64,000 bases of DNA from Avena insularis. Lineage: Eukaryota; Streptophyta; Magnoliopsida; Poales; Poaceae. The translations under genes were made by a program, and so were the position numbers. The notes below the pieces were generated by a model. The model did no database searches. It was given only the letters and a program-made list of their open reading frames with translations, and was not told where the DNA came from. Every line of letters begins with the position of its first letter. Position 1 is the stretch's first letter. Shown piece after piece: positions 46,203-58,022 of this stretch. The stretch is taken from NCBI GenBank assembly GCA_023614405.1, contig CM042689.1, forward strand, positions 332,854,305-332,918,304. Reading direction: 5' to 3'.

Positions 46203-47644
46203 ATGATGAAGGAAGCTAAGAAATGTCTTAAGGAGAAGGGTATTAAATCTGAAGATGTGAAGAATTTACCTCATATAAAAGAATTATGTAAGCCAATCTC
46301 TCACTCATCCACTATTGAGGTACACTCTCTCCAACATTTTGATAATGGTGATATTCCTTACTCTAAACCTCCTGATCAATGCTTAGATGAATTTGATAAT
46401 TATGTTGTTAAGCAAGATAATTTTAATATAAGAGTGCAGAATAATCTAATGGAAAATTCTAGAGCTATTAACAAATTGCATGATATTGTGGAGAGAACCT
46501 CCAATGATGTTAAAATGCTTGTTAAACATTTCCAAATGGTTCAAACTCAAATTTATCAGCTTACTAAGGTGCAAAAAGATTTGCTAATTAATGCTTCTAC
46601 AGAAAAACATGCTTATGAAATTAGAACTAGAGGTGGTGCTTCTACTCAGGATCCTATATATCTTGAGAGACATCCTAAAAGAATTGAGCAAGATTCTCAA
46701 CAAGCTAAAAATAGCGGTACTCCTTCTAAGAAAAAGAATCATAAAACAGTTGTAGAATCTTCTGAACTTGCTAAAGGTCCTAATAGTATATCTACCTCTG
46801 ATGCTGAAATTGAAAGTGGTGATGATAAAAAAGATGCTTCTAATAAAGAAGAAATTGAAGAAGAACCTGAAAGGCACACTAAGAATACTATGTACACTAA
46901 GGAATATTTTTCTGCTAATAAACATGGTAGTGAAAGAGAGCCTTGGGTGCAAAAACCAATGCATTTTCCTGATAAGAAACACAAGTCAAAGGAAGAAGAA
47001 CATTATAACAAGTTTTGTGAGTGGATGAAACCTTTGTTTTTGCAAATTACTTTGACTGATGCTATTAAATTGCCTCCTTATTCAAAGTATATGAATGATA
47101 TTGTCTCTAATAAAAGGAAGATTTCTAATGAGGAAATTTCCACTTTGCTTGCTAATTATTCCTTCAATGGTAAGGTTACAAAGAAACTTGAAGATCCAGG
47201 TATTCCAACTATTCCTTGCTTTATTAAAAATAATTATGTTAAAACTGCTTTGTGTGATTTGGGAGCAGGAGTTAGTGTTATGCCTTTTTCTCTCTACAAG
47301 ATACTTCACCTAGAAAAATTGATACCGACTGATATATCTTTGCAAATGGCTGATAAGTCTACTTCTATTCCTGTTGGTATATGTGAGGATATTCCTGTTC
47401 AAGTGGCTAATAATTGTTTGATATAACTGACTTTGTTGTGCTTGAAATGCCTAAAGATGATAATATGTTTATTATTCTTGGGAGACCTTTCCTTAATACT
47501 ACAGGTGCTATCATTGATTGTAATCAAAGAAAAGTAACTTTTAATGTTAATGTCAAGGAGCATACTATTTATTTCCCCAAGAAGATTGATAAGAAATATG
47601 GCATGAATTCAATTGAAAATATTGAGGGCATCAAAGTTGGATAA
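46203..47644 (+). pseudogene. element C C-terminal Gag region and Athila-type protease, frameshifted
   Basis: 407 codons from 46203 contain the hydrophilic linker and the DLGA active site (ALCDLGAGVSVMPFSLY). A one-base loss near 47420 shifts the rest (DFVVLEMPKDDNMFIILGRP) into another frame, which ends at 47644. Identity to element A is high at the sequence level. Confidence 0.82.
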
Positions 47645-48819
47645 ATATATTGTCCCATGCCACAAGAAGATTATGAAATTATTATGATTGGGACTATTGC
47701 TATCAAGGTTGAGGTAACATAATCATTTGGTGAAATGCAAGTTTTGCTTCATATAAAATTGTTTTGGTAACAATACCTTATCAACCTTGTTAACGAAGTG
47801 ATTTGGATGAACGAAACAAAATTCTCACCATGATTGCCTTAGTTTACTCTTATTTTCTCTATTCCAATTTTTGCTTTCACCTTGCTCATCTTTGTATTGC
47901 TAGTTGCTTGTATATTTGAGTGTCTTAGAACTTCTGAAGTTTTGGTTTTGATTTGGTTTTCCATCGTTCCAAAATCATTTTTCTCCGAGAAAATCATTTA
48001 TCAATCTCTGAAAATTGCTCGAAAATAAAGTTTCTCGAAAAATTTCAGAAAATTCATATTAAATTTTTATGTCAAAAAAGGGACAGAGAGGCACCTAGAG
48101 TGAACCAGGGGGCCCACCGGGCAGGCTCACTACCAGGTGGCCCGGCCAGCCCTAGCCGTAGGGTACGCCTATCCATGGTGTGGGCCATCCTGGCCCTCCA
48201 CTTACCCAGCCACCTACCACTTCACTCTCTCTCCCGAGAAAACACCGAAAAATTTCTCGAACCCGTGTTCTTGTTGTTATTCACCCCGATTTTCGATCTC
48301 CTTACTCAGACATTCTTTGCTGCTGATTTTTGGAGCATTTATTCCGGTATGTGACTCCTCTGCTTGTCCAAGTAGATTTTTGATTAGTGGATTATATCTT
48401 GAGTATTTTGCTACTGTAGCTGACAGATTATGTGAGCTTGCATGCTTGTTCTATGCTTAGAAAAAATATTTTGATGCATGTTTAGCCCTCTTGTAAGTCC
48501 CGATAGTAGTTCCCTTCATTTAGTAGCTTTGAAATTATTCTTTTTGATGTTTGTCTAACAATTTCAGAAAAGAAAGAGATGGACAACCATACTTTTGGAG
48601 AAGTGTTTGAGAGAGACACACTAAGGGTGGCAAGGCCTTCGAGGTCAACTTCTCGATTTAGGCCATCATATAATGAAGATCTTATTGCGTAACGATTTTG
48701 TAATGAGGGAGATGATGGAGATGTGCATCCATCTACCTTTCCCTGTTTTGACTTTTTGTGAACTACAGGGATCCTGAATTCTTGCTTCTTGTTCAAAGGG
48801 TTGGTCTAACCACGTACAT
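47645..48819 (+). other. element C spacer and truncated third ORF
   Basis: A spacer related to 33377-34231 of element A is followed by TTTCAG and an ORF start at 48581 (MDNHTFGEVFERDTLRV). The homologue of the third ORF breaks off near 48780, and the 3' LTR follows at 48820 without a purine tract. This marks an internal deletion relative to element A. Confidence 0.6.
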
Positions 48820-50205
48820 TGATATGTCCAAAATGTATCTACTTTCTCGAACACTTTTGCTATTGTTTCCCCTCTAATTTGTGTGATTTAGATATAACTA
48901 ACACGGACTAACGCCGTTTTCAGCAGAGTTGCTTCGGTGTCTCGTTTTTGTGCAGAAAATCAACTTTCAGGAAAAATCCTGGAAAATATGACAAAATTCC
49001 TATTTTTTCTTGAAGACTCACAGAGCTAGAAGACGGAGGGGAGAAAAGACCCGAGGGGCCCACACCACCCCTAGGCGCAGGCCAGGCCTGGCTGTGCCTG
49101 GGCATGGTGTGGCCACCCCGGACTCTGCCTCGACCTCTCCTTTCGCCTACATATACCCTCTGACCTAAACACACAGGAGGGTTCAACGTTTTTCTAGATA
49201 GAGTTCCGCTGCGCCGCTACCATCAGAAACCGCGATTTGGAACCAGAAACTCCGTTCTGGCACCCTGCCGGGACGGGGAATTGGAGAAGATCATCGCCAT
49301 CATCATCACCGACGCCTCTCCATCCACCATCCATGATTTCCCCATCCATGTGTGAGTAATCCCCGTAGTAGGTTATGGGGATGGTAGGAATTGGATGAAA
49401 TCACTCATATAATTGCATAAGATTGTTAGGGCATGATGCCTAGTATGTATTGTTAGTGCTTTTGACATTATTGCAACTTGTTGTGCTTAATGCTTGCCAC
49501 TAGGGCCCGAGTGCCATGATCTCAGATTTGAACATGTTATTGATTCATGACGATATTATCGTTTGTGATCTTACCTGCAAGTTGTGTACACATATCATTG
49601 TCCGGAACCCGAGGCCCCAAAGTGACAGCAATTGGGATAACCGGAGGGGATGTCTGTGATGTGCGGATCACGTGTATTCACGGAGTGTTAATGCTTTGCT
49701 CCGGTGCTCTATTAAAAAGAGCACCTTAATTGCCAGTAGATTCCCTTGAGGCCCCGCTGTAGGGCTGGCAGGACAAAAGATGTTGTGCAAGTTTCTCATT
49801 GCGAGCATGCACGACTATATACGGAACACATGCCTATGGTTATTTAGTACTTGGATGCTTTATCTTTATTATCTGCAATGCCTTTGTCTTGATTATTATA
49901 TAAATTATCTTGTCCATGCAACGCTCGTCCATCCATCCCTATGCCTACCGTATTTTAATCCTGCTGTTTATTACAATTGCTACCGCTGTCCTTATTTTGT
50001 TGCTGCTATTATTTTGCTATTGTTGTTACAAAACTGTTGCTAGTGATAAACTAGTGCGAGCAAGACTGTTTCCAGGTGCAGCTGAATTGACAACTCATCT
50101 GTTAAGGCTTATAAATATTCTTTGGCTCGCCTTGTCTCGAATCAATAAATTTGGGCTTTACTTTCTTCGAAGACTGTTGCGATCCCCTATACTTGTGGGT
50201 CATCA
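48820..50205 (+). repeat. 3' LTR of element C
   Basis: 1386 bp, TGATATGTCCAAAATG to TGTGGGTCATCA, followed by GTGTG. Confidence 0.9.
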
Positions 50206-50790
50206 GTGTGCTAGAGCGGTGGCTCTAGAAATGGTGGATGCGGCGGTGGCTTGGTGCCTGGCGCTGGACGGTTTATCTCGGACCGTGTGGGCGGTGAGGT
50301 TACCGGCGTGGGTCAGTTGTGGCCTGGAATTGCTCCTGTCCAGATCTAGGGACCTCACATATCCCTTCCACATGGACAGTGGCCAGGTTACCTAGCTAAA
50401 AGCCTTGCTCGACGATCGTCTGTGCTGACGACAGCTACGTGTTCCGTACATGTCACTTTGTCCCCGGGTTTCGGGCAAAAGCCTTGGTCCATATCCGGAC
50501 CAGACGGCGACGACGCTCTTGAGCCGCTCTCTCCTTGGAAGCGCCACCTTAGGAACCCATAGTCTACTGCCTGACATAGTGTGGTTGGTTGGCGGCTTGG
50601 TAGTACTTTCTCGTTGTGGGCATGGCTTCAGTTGGGAGGACATGCTATTTTTCTCTCCAATAATGGCTTGTCTTGTCATCTCTCCATTTGTGCTCATGGG
50701 TGAGCTTCTCCAACTTCCGATGGTATGGCGCTCTTCGAGCCGGAGCGAGGGGACAAGGGGTCCTCTTTCGAAGTGGAGGCAAGTGGTATA

Positions 50791-51680
50791 CAGGGCCGAC
50801 CCACAGGGCGGGGCAGAGAGGCACTCGCCCCGAGGCCCCATGGTCTAGGGGCCTCGGCCCATGACTTGTTTATTATTCGTTTACTACTTTTGGCGTTCAA
50901 CAATGTAAAATAATTATAGAGAATATAAACGGTTGTCTAAAAAAATCTAGATGGTTTAGGCTATACCTAACGTGACTCTACTCTTCAAAAAAATATGCTT
51001 TAACATTTTCGAATATTTTTTTCCAATATCACAATTTCGCTAGCCTCTCCAAATGTCCAGAATAACACTTGTCCTCATGTGCTTTATAAGGTTATGAGAT
51101 TTGTTAGTAGACACTAAGGATGCAATCACATAACTATACCATTCTGCAAACAACTCTTCTCTGGTTCCCAATTATTTTACATGTCCTTATCATACATGTT
51201 TCAAAGACTATTCCATCTTTTTATTAATTTAGTGCCTAATATGTTTACTCGTCTCCTTAATTTTTTGCACAGATCTATGTACACAAGCAACAATTGATAA
51301 AATAAGTATTATGATATATAATTCTCTTGATCATCAGAGATAAGTGGTTTCGAATGTATTTACTGCAATTTAGGGGATCATGGATCTACTAAATATACGG
51401 ACTATGCAATTTTTCTATTGCATTACATTAATACTTATTTTATGGAAGACTAATATTTTTCCAGTCTTTTCTGTGTAAACAATTGGCGGGAGCTGCATAG
51501 TTGAGACGTCAAAAAACGCTATTCATATATAAAATTTTAGTAATATTTAAAATTTTAGCATAAATATTAAATACATATCTAATATGTTTTTTGCAGTGAG
51601 GGGACCATTGTCCCCCTTGACCCAATGGACCCTTAATTTCATGTTGCCTAGGGTCCCCCAAAATCTTTGAACCGGTCCTG
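50791..51680. mobile_element. nonautonomous hAT-like element (890 bp)
   Basis: The left end is CAGGGCCGACC and the right end is the reverse complement of CAGGACCGGTTC, a hAT-type inverted pair. The flanking 8 bp are GTGGTATA (50783-50790) and GTGGTGTA (51681-51688), a 7/8 duplication. The sub-terminal GATTTTGGGGGACCC on the minus strand is common in plant hAT elements. There is no transposase frame; the interior is AT-rich. Confidence 0.75.
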
Positions 51681-52785
51681 GTGGTGTAGCGATGGTGGGA
51701 AGCCTTTCTTGCAGCAGAGGAGGGCATTACTTCTCCAACAGCTCGTCTTCTTCAACATAAAGATCTTGCACCTTCGCGTGTTGCAGCTGACGGGAGTTTA
51801 GGGTAGCTTCAAGCGGTGCTTCTTGTTTATTTTATGTTTGCTTGTTTTTGCTCTTTCTTGTATGTGGATTTACTCGGCACTTTATATCATCTCTGGCCGT
51901 TTGGGTTTTATTAATTTAAAGCTGGGCCTTCTTTTCTGTTTAAAAGACAGGATTCAGAGATACCTGGTGCGTGGAAGCTATACCGGGGTTTCACAAAGCT
52001 GTAACATGGGCCGAATTGTCGGTAGAGTTCGATTGTCCAGCCTGGTAATGAATTTTACTTACAACCATCAGTACTGTAGTTCGGATCGCTGGTAGGGCTC
52101 ATTTATAGATGGGCAACAATATTACATACGAAGAAGCCCGCTTATTGGCATCATCAAAGCAGCCAGGTCGGTGCTCTGCCAGGCATCTTGGCCGGGCCTG
52201 TTAGTAGATATACTCATTGATTCTTTAAAATAGACTAGGAAAAATGCCCGTGCGTTGCACCGGAAGAAAAAGACTATAAAACGAAAGACGTATATTTTTA
52301 TTGAAAAAGCATCAGACCTGAATAATTTTACTGCTCAGAAACTGTTTTTATTAATACCACAAAGCAAATTTTGTCATTTAAATTCACCTAGAATTTCTAG
52401 TACAACAGAAAATAAACATTCCTTGACAAAAAGTGAGAATAAACCTGCTAGCGAGCCACTTCAGCGGTTGTCGCACTTCAAGTCTAGGGGGCTGCGCCAT
52501 GTCGTGGTCGTCCTCAATCTGCTTCAAGTATAGCAAACTTTCACTTATCGCCGTCTTTAGAGGTGCATAATCTCTGCATTATGAAGATAATCCACAAAGA
52601 TAAAGACTCTTTCTTTACCTATCTTGTACCTAATGGATTAATGAAGCAATTGGATTCACGTACTGAGCTGGACAAATCAATGTAGAAACAAAATAACGCT
52701 GACTGACTTTAGCTACTAACCTCGAAAAGGCATGCAATGAATTTAGAAGATTTGCTAGTATAATGTAGATAGCGTGATGCCATAC

Positions 52786-52842
52786 CTGATCGTTGCTTTC
52801 CTCCATCAAAATTTGTATAGCTTTCTCACACTTTTTTTTCAG
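52786..52842 (-). pseudogene. captured 57 bp exon in Helitron 1
   Basis: On the minus strand an AG acceptor after a T-rich run leads into LKKKCEKAIQILMEESNDQ, and a GT donor follows. The exon is exactly 19 codons. It looks like a fragment of a nuclear gene, but the family is not recognised. Confidence 0.45.
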
Positions 52843-53161
52843 CTGCAACGAAAGTGTTTACAAGCAAAACCAGGAGCAAACCAAACAATCTGTATATTCC
52901 GGGGCTCTACACAGTCACTTCTGTATGCGCATGCTTAGGATTCAGGAACTCCTCACGTCAAATATATTGGACACCCGCATGGCAGTAGCGACCGCCTATC
53001 CCGACGCCAGTTGGGCGCTGCCATCCACTGGCTCTCTCGACAAAAACAGGACCTTTGCGGTGGATTGAGAGTACTGACCAAAGGCAAGGAGTTCGGCGCG
53101 TCCTTGGTGTGTCGAAGAGCCCTCTGAGCGAGCTCTACACCTCCTGTCGCTCTTCTCGACT

Positions 53162-53749
53162 CTATCCCCCTGTAACGCCACTGGCCGCCGTCGAGGTTGT
53201 CGACACATGTGGCATGCCGAGGTGGACGACCCAATAGGTGACGTGCGAAAATTCGTACCGATTCTCCTTGGACATCATCTGCAGCTTGCCCTCCTCCACC
53301 TCGGTGCTCACCGATTCGAGGATCTTATGGACATCGTTCCTGGTCGGGTCGAGTTGAGGATCTTGCCGGGACATTGCCTTTGGTCGCGCTCGCGTTATGC
53401 TCTCATTGGTTCCGCTCTTATTCTGCAACTTGTCGTCGATACTCCACATCGGCATACCCCCGAGTTGAGGATCTTGTAGAAGTTGCCATTGGTCGGCTCG
53501 GGATGCTCGGTCAGGTTGGCTAGCGAGTACGCCGCCGCGAACTTCTTCTCGATTTGGACGCCGGAGAGATTGAGCCGGACACGATGACGGTGTAGTGCCG
53601 GCGAGATTGAGCCGAACAGGGTGACGACGGGTGGTGCCGACAGGAGCCAAGCCCATCGTCGATTCTTCATCCGCCGCATTTTCCTTCCTTGGTGTCCGCC
53701 GCCAATCAATCTCGCGAGGAGATAAGCTAATCAAGGACACGGTGAACAC
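53162..53749 (-). pseudogene. captured coding-like segment in Helitron 1
   Basis: The minus frame opens 195 codons (MFTVSLISLSPREIDWRRTP). A parallel frame contains LNLSGVQIEKKFAAAYSLAN, continuing LTEHPEPTNGNFYKIL, which looks more protein-like. The change of good frame near 53480-53560 points to frameshifts in a transferred gene fragment. No domain is recognised. Confidence 0.35.
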
Positions 53750-54499
53750 ATATATAAAGAGACATGATTAGGATAGCCTGCCAAGCCCTGGCTACATACG
53801 CTATTTTGGTTTGGATTGTACTCTGCCGGACGTACGTAATTATTTTGCACGCCTAGGATCGAATTTGGACAGGCTGCTTTGGAGATACACGTACACGTTT
53901 TAGCAGTTGCAGATAAACAATGATTTTTTTTTTATCTATCGGTGGTCACCTCCAGGCCGAATCCTCCTCGGTCTTCCAGCTCCGGTGTGGCCGTCGAGCC
54001 TGGCCAAGCGGCCGGCTATGGCACGTCCAGTCAATGCCCGATCCACACAGGGGCGCGTCACTGGAGCGATTGTGACGAGGCTTCTGTGCCATTCAGGTTA
54101 GGTTGCCGGATTTGGGGAACTCGTAGGCGAGGCAGCAGAGGGCGCAAGCGACGACCTGGAACCCGTCACCCACACGGGATCCCACTCCATCGACGCATCA
54201 GGACTTTCCCCCGATAGGGGCGCCCCCTGCATCACCTATTCACCTTGCGGCCCGGAGGCGGCGGCTACGCGATGGTAGAGGATGGGCGGGGCGGGGCGCG
54301 GCGCGGTGGATGCATCGTGAGGAACGGCATGCGGCGGCGGGGTCGGCTTTTATTAGAATATAGATATAGATTTCTTTTTCACTTATCGGTGGTATTGGTG
54401 GGTAATTTATTTTTTGTCAAAGGGTAAAACCGTCCAAAAAAGTGTAGGTACTACAAGAAACACTCCTTCCTTTATTATTATTAGGTATATATAAGTAGA

Positions 54500-55466
54500 T
54501 ATACTCAGTGTGATAAATCGTGACAAACGTGGTACTACTACCATTTATCACACTTTTGAGTTAAACTCTAAGTTTAGGCAATTATTAGCATCACACTTTG
54601 GCACACTTCAGAGATCTTGTAAAAAAATCTGAGTTATTGACATATATATTACAAAAAATGAATATTAAATTAAACCTTTTTTTCAAATGAATGTGAAAGC
54701 TCACTTCAAACCTTCATAAACCACATTCAAACCCACACAAATCTCACTTGAACCTCAATGGAACCTTGGTGAAACTTCATTCCTTCACCAACTGCGGAGA
54801 GTGAAGTAGATAAAGTGTTGATTTTAATAAAGTGTATTCTTGTAAATGTAAAATATGTGTAGAATCCATTGAATCCAAATGGATGAGCGAGAATGAGCGA
54901 GAGAACTAGCCAAAGTCAAAATACGAATTTCCAAGACTATTGTATGGAATCCAACCTGGCACAAACCAACATACATGTAGTATGGTTGACCATGTGGCAG
55001 CCGTGGTAAGCAATTCAAATCAATATAAAAAGGAGATATGCAGCCCAAGTGTTCTTACAATTCTTACAATTCTCTAGAAAACGTCTTTTAAGTATAAAAC
55101 ATTCAGGTGCAATGACAATACTCCGAAGTCCATCCTTGGGAGCACTGGATATGGCTAAAATACTCCAATTATTCCCTACTTTGAAAGCTCCACTCTAAAA
55201 GTTATTGTCACTTTTTTTCTGAAAATATGTGATATGGATACAAGATGTAACTTTCATGTCATAAACTTTCGATTCAGAATTGAAAACACAAATCTGTATT
55301 CAGGACAAACAAACATATTGCAGATAGTGTTAATAGCTAAGTCAAATTTAAGGCCCAATTTGAACTTGGTAATATTTGAAGACGGGTTTTACGTTTGCAC
55401 TACTCGAGCTACAAGTGGAATGTTGTTATGAAAATTGTGGCACATTAGATAAGTTTAACTGTTATG
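54500..55466. other. AT-rich region without gene; one short hairpin
   Basis: AGTGTGATAAAT (from 54506) faces ATTTATCACACTT (to 54553), a 12 bp inverted pair with a 24 bp loop. The rest shows no frame or repeat boundary that I can support. Confidence 0.45.
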
Positions 55467-55480
55467 ACCATTCAGAAGTT

Positions 55481-56401
55481 CTTTTTATTTTTGAAAGATC
55501 CAGCAACGCTGGCTTTTCATTGATTAGTAGGTAGAGTATTTACATATTTGCCGAGAGGCAAGGAATAACAGGAAAGAAATTCAGAGAAAGTAGAGCTGAA
55601 AACCAGAGCACTGAAACCACACCGGCCGCTCAAGGCGGCTCCCACATCAGCTTCCTCAGCTTCTTAGCTTGAACGAAAGCCCATTCCCTTGCTTCGTCCC
55701 AGAAGGCTTGCGTGGTCTGGTGCACTGGCTGTCACTGACCCCTGAAGATCCTATTGTTGCGTTCCCTCCAGATTGCCGAACACACCAGGATAGTGAGCTG
55801 TCGAGTCCCTGACCGGAGCTCGGGAGGAGCGGCGTCGGCCATAGCAGTCCAAGCAGCTGAGATGGAGTCCATATTTTGCCAAACACCTGGAGCCAAGGCA
55901 TTGCAACGAGGCCAGGACGCGATAGAAGCCCAAATCTCCTTCGTGATAGGACATTCCATGAACAGATATGATGGTGCGCTGTCTCAAGATTCCTTATGCA
56001 CAGCGGGCAGAAATACTCATTGGGCCACTCTCAGCCGCAATAGCCTGTCAGCGCAGCAGAGCTTGTTTTGCAGAAGAAGCCAAGCAAAAAATTTGCAGCG
56101 AGCGGGAGCCCATGGACGCCACAACATGATCGGAATGGCACTGGGGATGGAGCCCACGAATTGGATCCTGTAAGCCGATCTTGCAAAGTAGCAGCTGTTT
56201 TCAGTCAAAATCCAAGTAATTTGATCCGGGACAACCTCTTGTAGAGTTGACGGTCCAAATCTCGCGCCAAAGGAGGATGGAGTCACTGATGATCGCGTGA
56301 TTCAGATCATGGCGGAGGTCGCTGACCCAGTTGTTGGCCTCGAGAGCTTCGGCCACTGCTCGCCGCTTCCGCCGTCCCCTATCCGGACCTCTGGTTGCGG
56401 C
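55481..56401 (-). mobile_element. 5'-truncated LINE fragment with 14 bp target duplication
   Basis: Perfect ACCATTCAGAAGTT repeats (55467-55480, 56402-56415) flank it. On the minus strand it encodes the end of a LINE ORF2: WVSDLRHDLNHAIISDSI and then the zf-RVT region (FFAWLLLQNKLCCADRLLRL, CPLCIRNLETAHH). The 3' end is A-rich. It is broken by frameshifts. The 5' end stops at the duplication, typical of incomplete reverse transcription. Confidence 0.85.
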
Positions 56402-56415
56402 ACCATTCAGAAGTT

Positions 56416-57736
56416 TTCGAATCTCCAGACACGACAAAGCGTTCAGGTACCAACCTTCTTTTCGAGAAGAGAAGAAAAGGGCAAAACATTTTGGCGCACC
56501 AGAGTACTCTCAATTGTTCATGTAAAATTGGTTTCTGATCTCAATTGTTCGTGTAACGATGTTTTCTGGTAGCGAGACACACGTGCGGTGCGAGTCCTAA
56601 AAGAAAAGTCCCCTAGCTCAGTCGTTCCATTTTCTGATATTTTTGGGCTCCTTATGGCAATTTCAGTGACATGTATGCCACTGAAAATTTTATCTCTAAC
56701 GGAAAATCAAAAAAAATGCTTCAATCAAGAACAAAGATCTGTTATGAAGCAAAACAGAACCTTGGACTGGATATACGCAAAGTATTCCTCTCTCTTTCCA
56801 TGCCTACTCTGTTAGACTGTCATCCCACAGAATCCAAGGTTCCAAGCGCTAATCAGAGCAGCATATGCTGTCAAAAGGGAAATAATCTCCGGACCGCGGG
56901 GCTGCTTAACGTCACGACGGTCGGCCATTGCTGCCATACCATACCTTCGTGCACATACAGGCGAAGTTCTTACTACACTGCTCTTCGTCACACGCTCACT
57001 CAGTACCAGTCCAAGACGCACTAGCTATGCTAGAGGCGCAGCATAATTGAACCGCCACTCACGTTTGAACCGCAAACATGCGCTTTTTTTCTTTCTTTCA
57101 CCATTACGCCTTCCATACTTTTTCTGTGGGAGCACAGTGCACGTTTCTTGGTACCCGCAAGAGACCAGGAGGAGGAAGAAGGGTAGTGTAGTGGGGGTTG
57201 CACTCGTGGTACAATGCCAAATTGGGCAGATTCTCCCTCGACACAAGCGTACGCGCACTGTCCACCGTTTCCCATCGTTGGGTGAGGGTATCTCCCCACA
57301 CGATATTCCGAGTCAAAGCCACTGGACCGGAGAATCTAATGAACGGTAGCTTGACCTGCACGCACTGCTTGGTCGAAAAGAGCTCTCTGCCTGGTGGTAA
57401 TCTTCTCTGTGCGTGCTTGCTTTACCGTCGATCCTAAGCACTCCATGATATCCAGTGACATCACTGAAAGAGTTCAAGTTGTGAGCGGGTGTGTCAACTT
57501 AGCTGCTACCGAAGATTGACGACAGAGACGGTCACGAACTTGGTTTACGGCCGGGGACCGGTTTCCTATATTCTCCGGGAGTCGTCGTCACTGCTTACAA
57601 GTTACAGCCCTACAGATGCGTGCGCAGTGTCACCACCGTCCACCACCATGTAGTACATGATGCAGGGATATGACATAAGCAACTCATCTTCAGCGATTTT
57701 CAACCGCAACTCATCTTCAGCGGCACGATCTATTTA
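56416..57736. other. region without recognised gene
   Basis: Several open frames below 120 codons overlap on both strands with no domain. CAACTCATCTTCAGCG is repeated at about 57680 and 57707. Nothing further is supported. Confidence 0.4.
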
Positions 57737-58022
57737 AGACATTTCAATTGTCTCTTTTGGTCTATTTGGATCGCTCCTCGGACAGGAAACGGGTCACGGT
57801 CCGGTCGTCCAGGTCAGGCTAGTGCGTCCAGTGAGACGACCCATTCGGTTTGCGATGGCCGGTTTGATCAGGGCTGACCAGTCATTTTGGCATACATATT
57901 TCAACTATATATTACAAGAAAATGAGAGCAATAAAGCAATACATAAATATAAATAGTACACAATCACATAGTTTCTTACAAACAACCAAACATAATTCAT
58001 AAATTTTATTAAACAGACTTGA

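Larger units (their letters stand above)
43606..50205 (+). mobile_element. Athila-like gag-protease LTR retrotransposon C, deletion derivative
   Basis: A 6.6 kb element with LTRs 43606-44992 and 48820-50205 and perfect GTGTG duplications (43601-43605, 50206-50210). It is the same family as A. Gag and protease are present but disrupted. The third ORF is cut off soon after its start near 48580, and the 3' internal region seen in A is missing. It has no pol domains. The primer site is diverged. Confidence 0.87.
43182..51945 (+). mobile_element. second LINE-like retroposon, interrupted by element C and an hAT element
   Basis: Flanking direct repeats of 16 bp with one mismatch (GACAAGATTCAGAGAT at 43166-43181, GACAGGATTCAGAGAT at 51946-51961) bracket a GC-rich sequence. 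It ends in an A-containing tail after GGGCCTTCTTTTCTGTTT. Removing element C and the hAT insertion leaves about 1.26 kb. The tail (TTATTAATTTAAAGC, then GGGCCTTC) resembles the tail of the retroposon at 14401-15468, so both may be one nonautonomous family. No conserved ORF is seen. Confidence 0.65.
52235..54499 (-). mobile_element. Helitron 1, minus orientation, with captured gene pieces
   Basis: On the minus strand it starts TCTACTTATATATACC and ends CTAG, preceded by a GTGC-AAC-GCAC hairpin (GTGCAACGCACGGGC). The flanking host bases are A and T, the expected Helitron target, with no duplication at the ends. No Rep/helicase is encoded. The interior contains exon-like pieces in minus orientation. 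The 14-mer AGTAGATATACTCA occurs both left of the element (52204-52217) and across its right end (54494-54507), which Helitron insertion does not explain. Confidence 0.68.
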
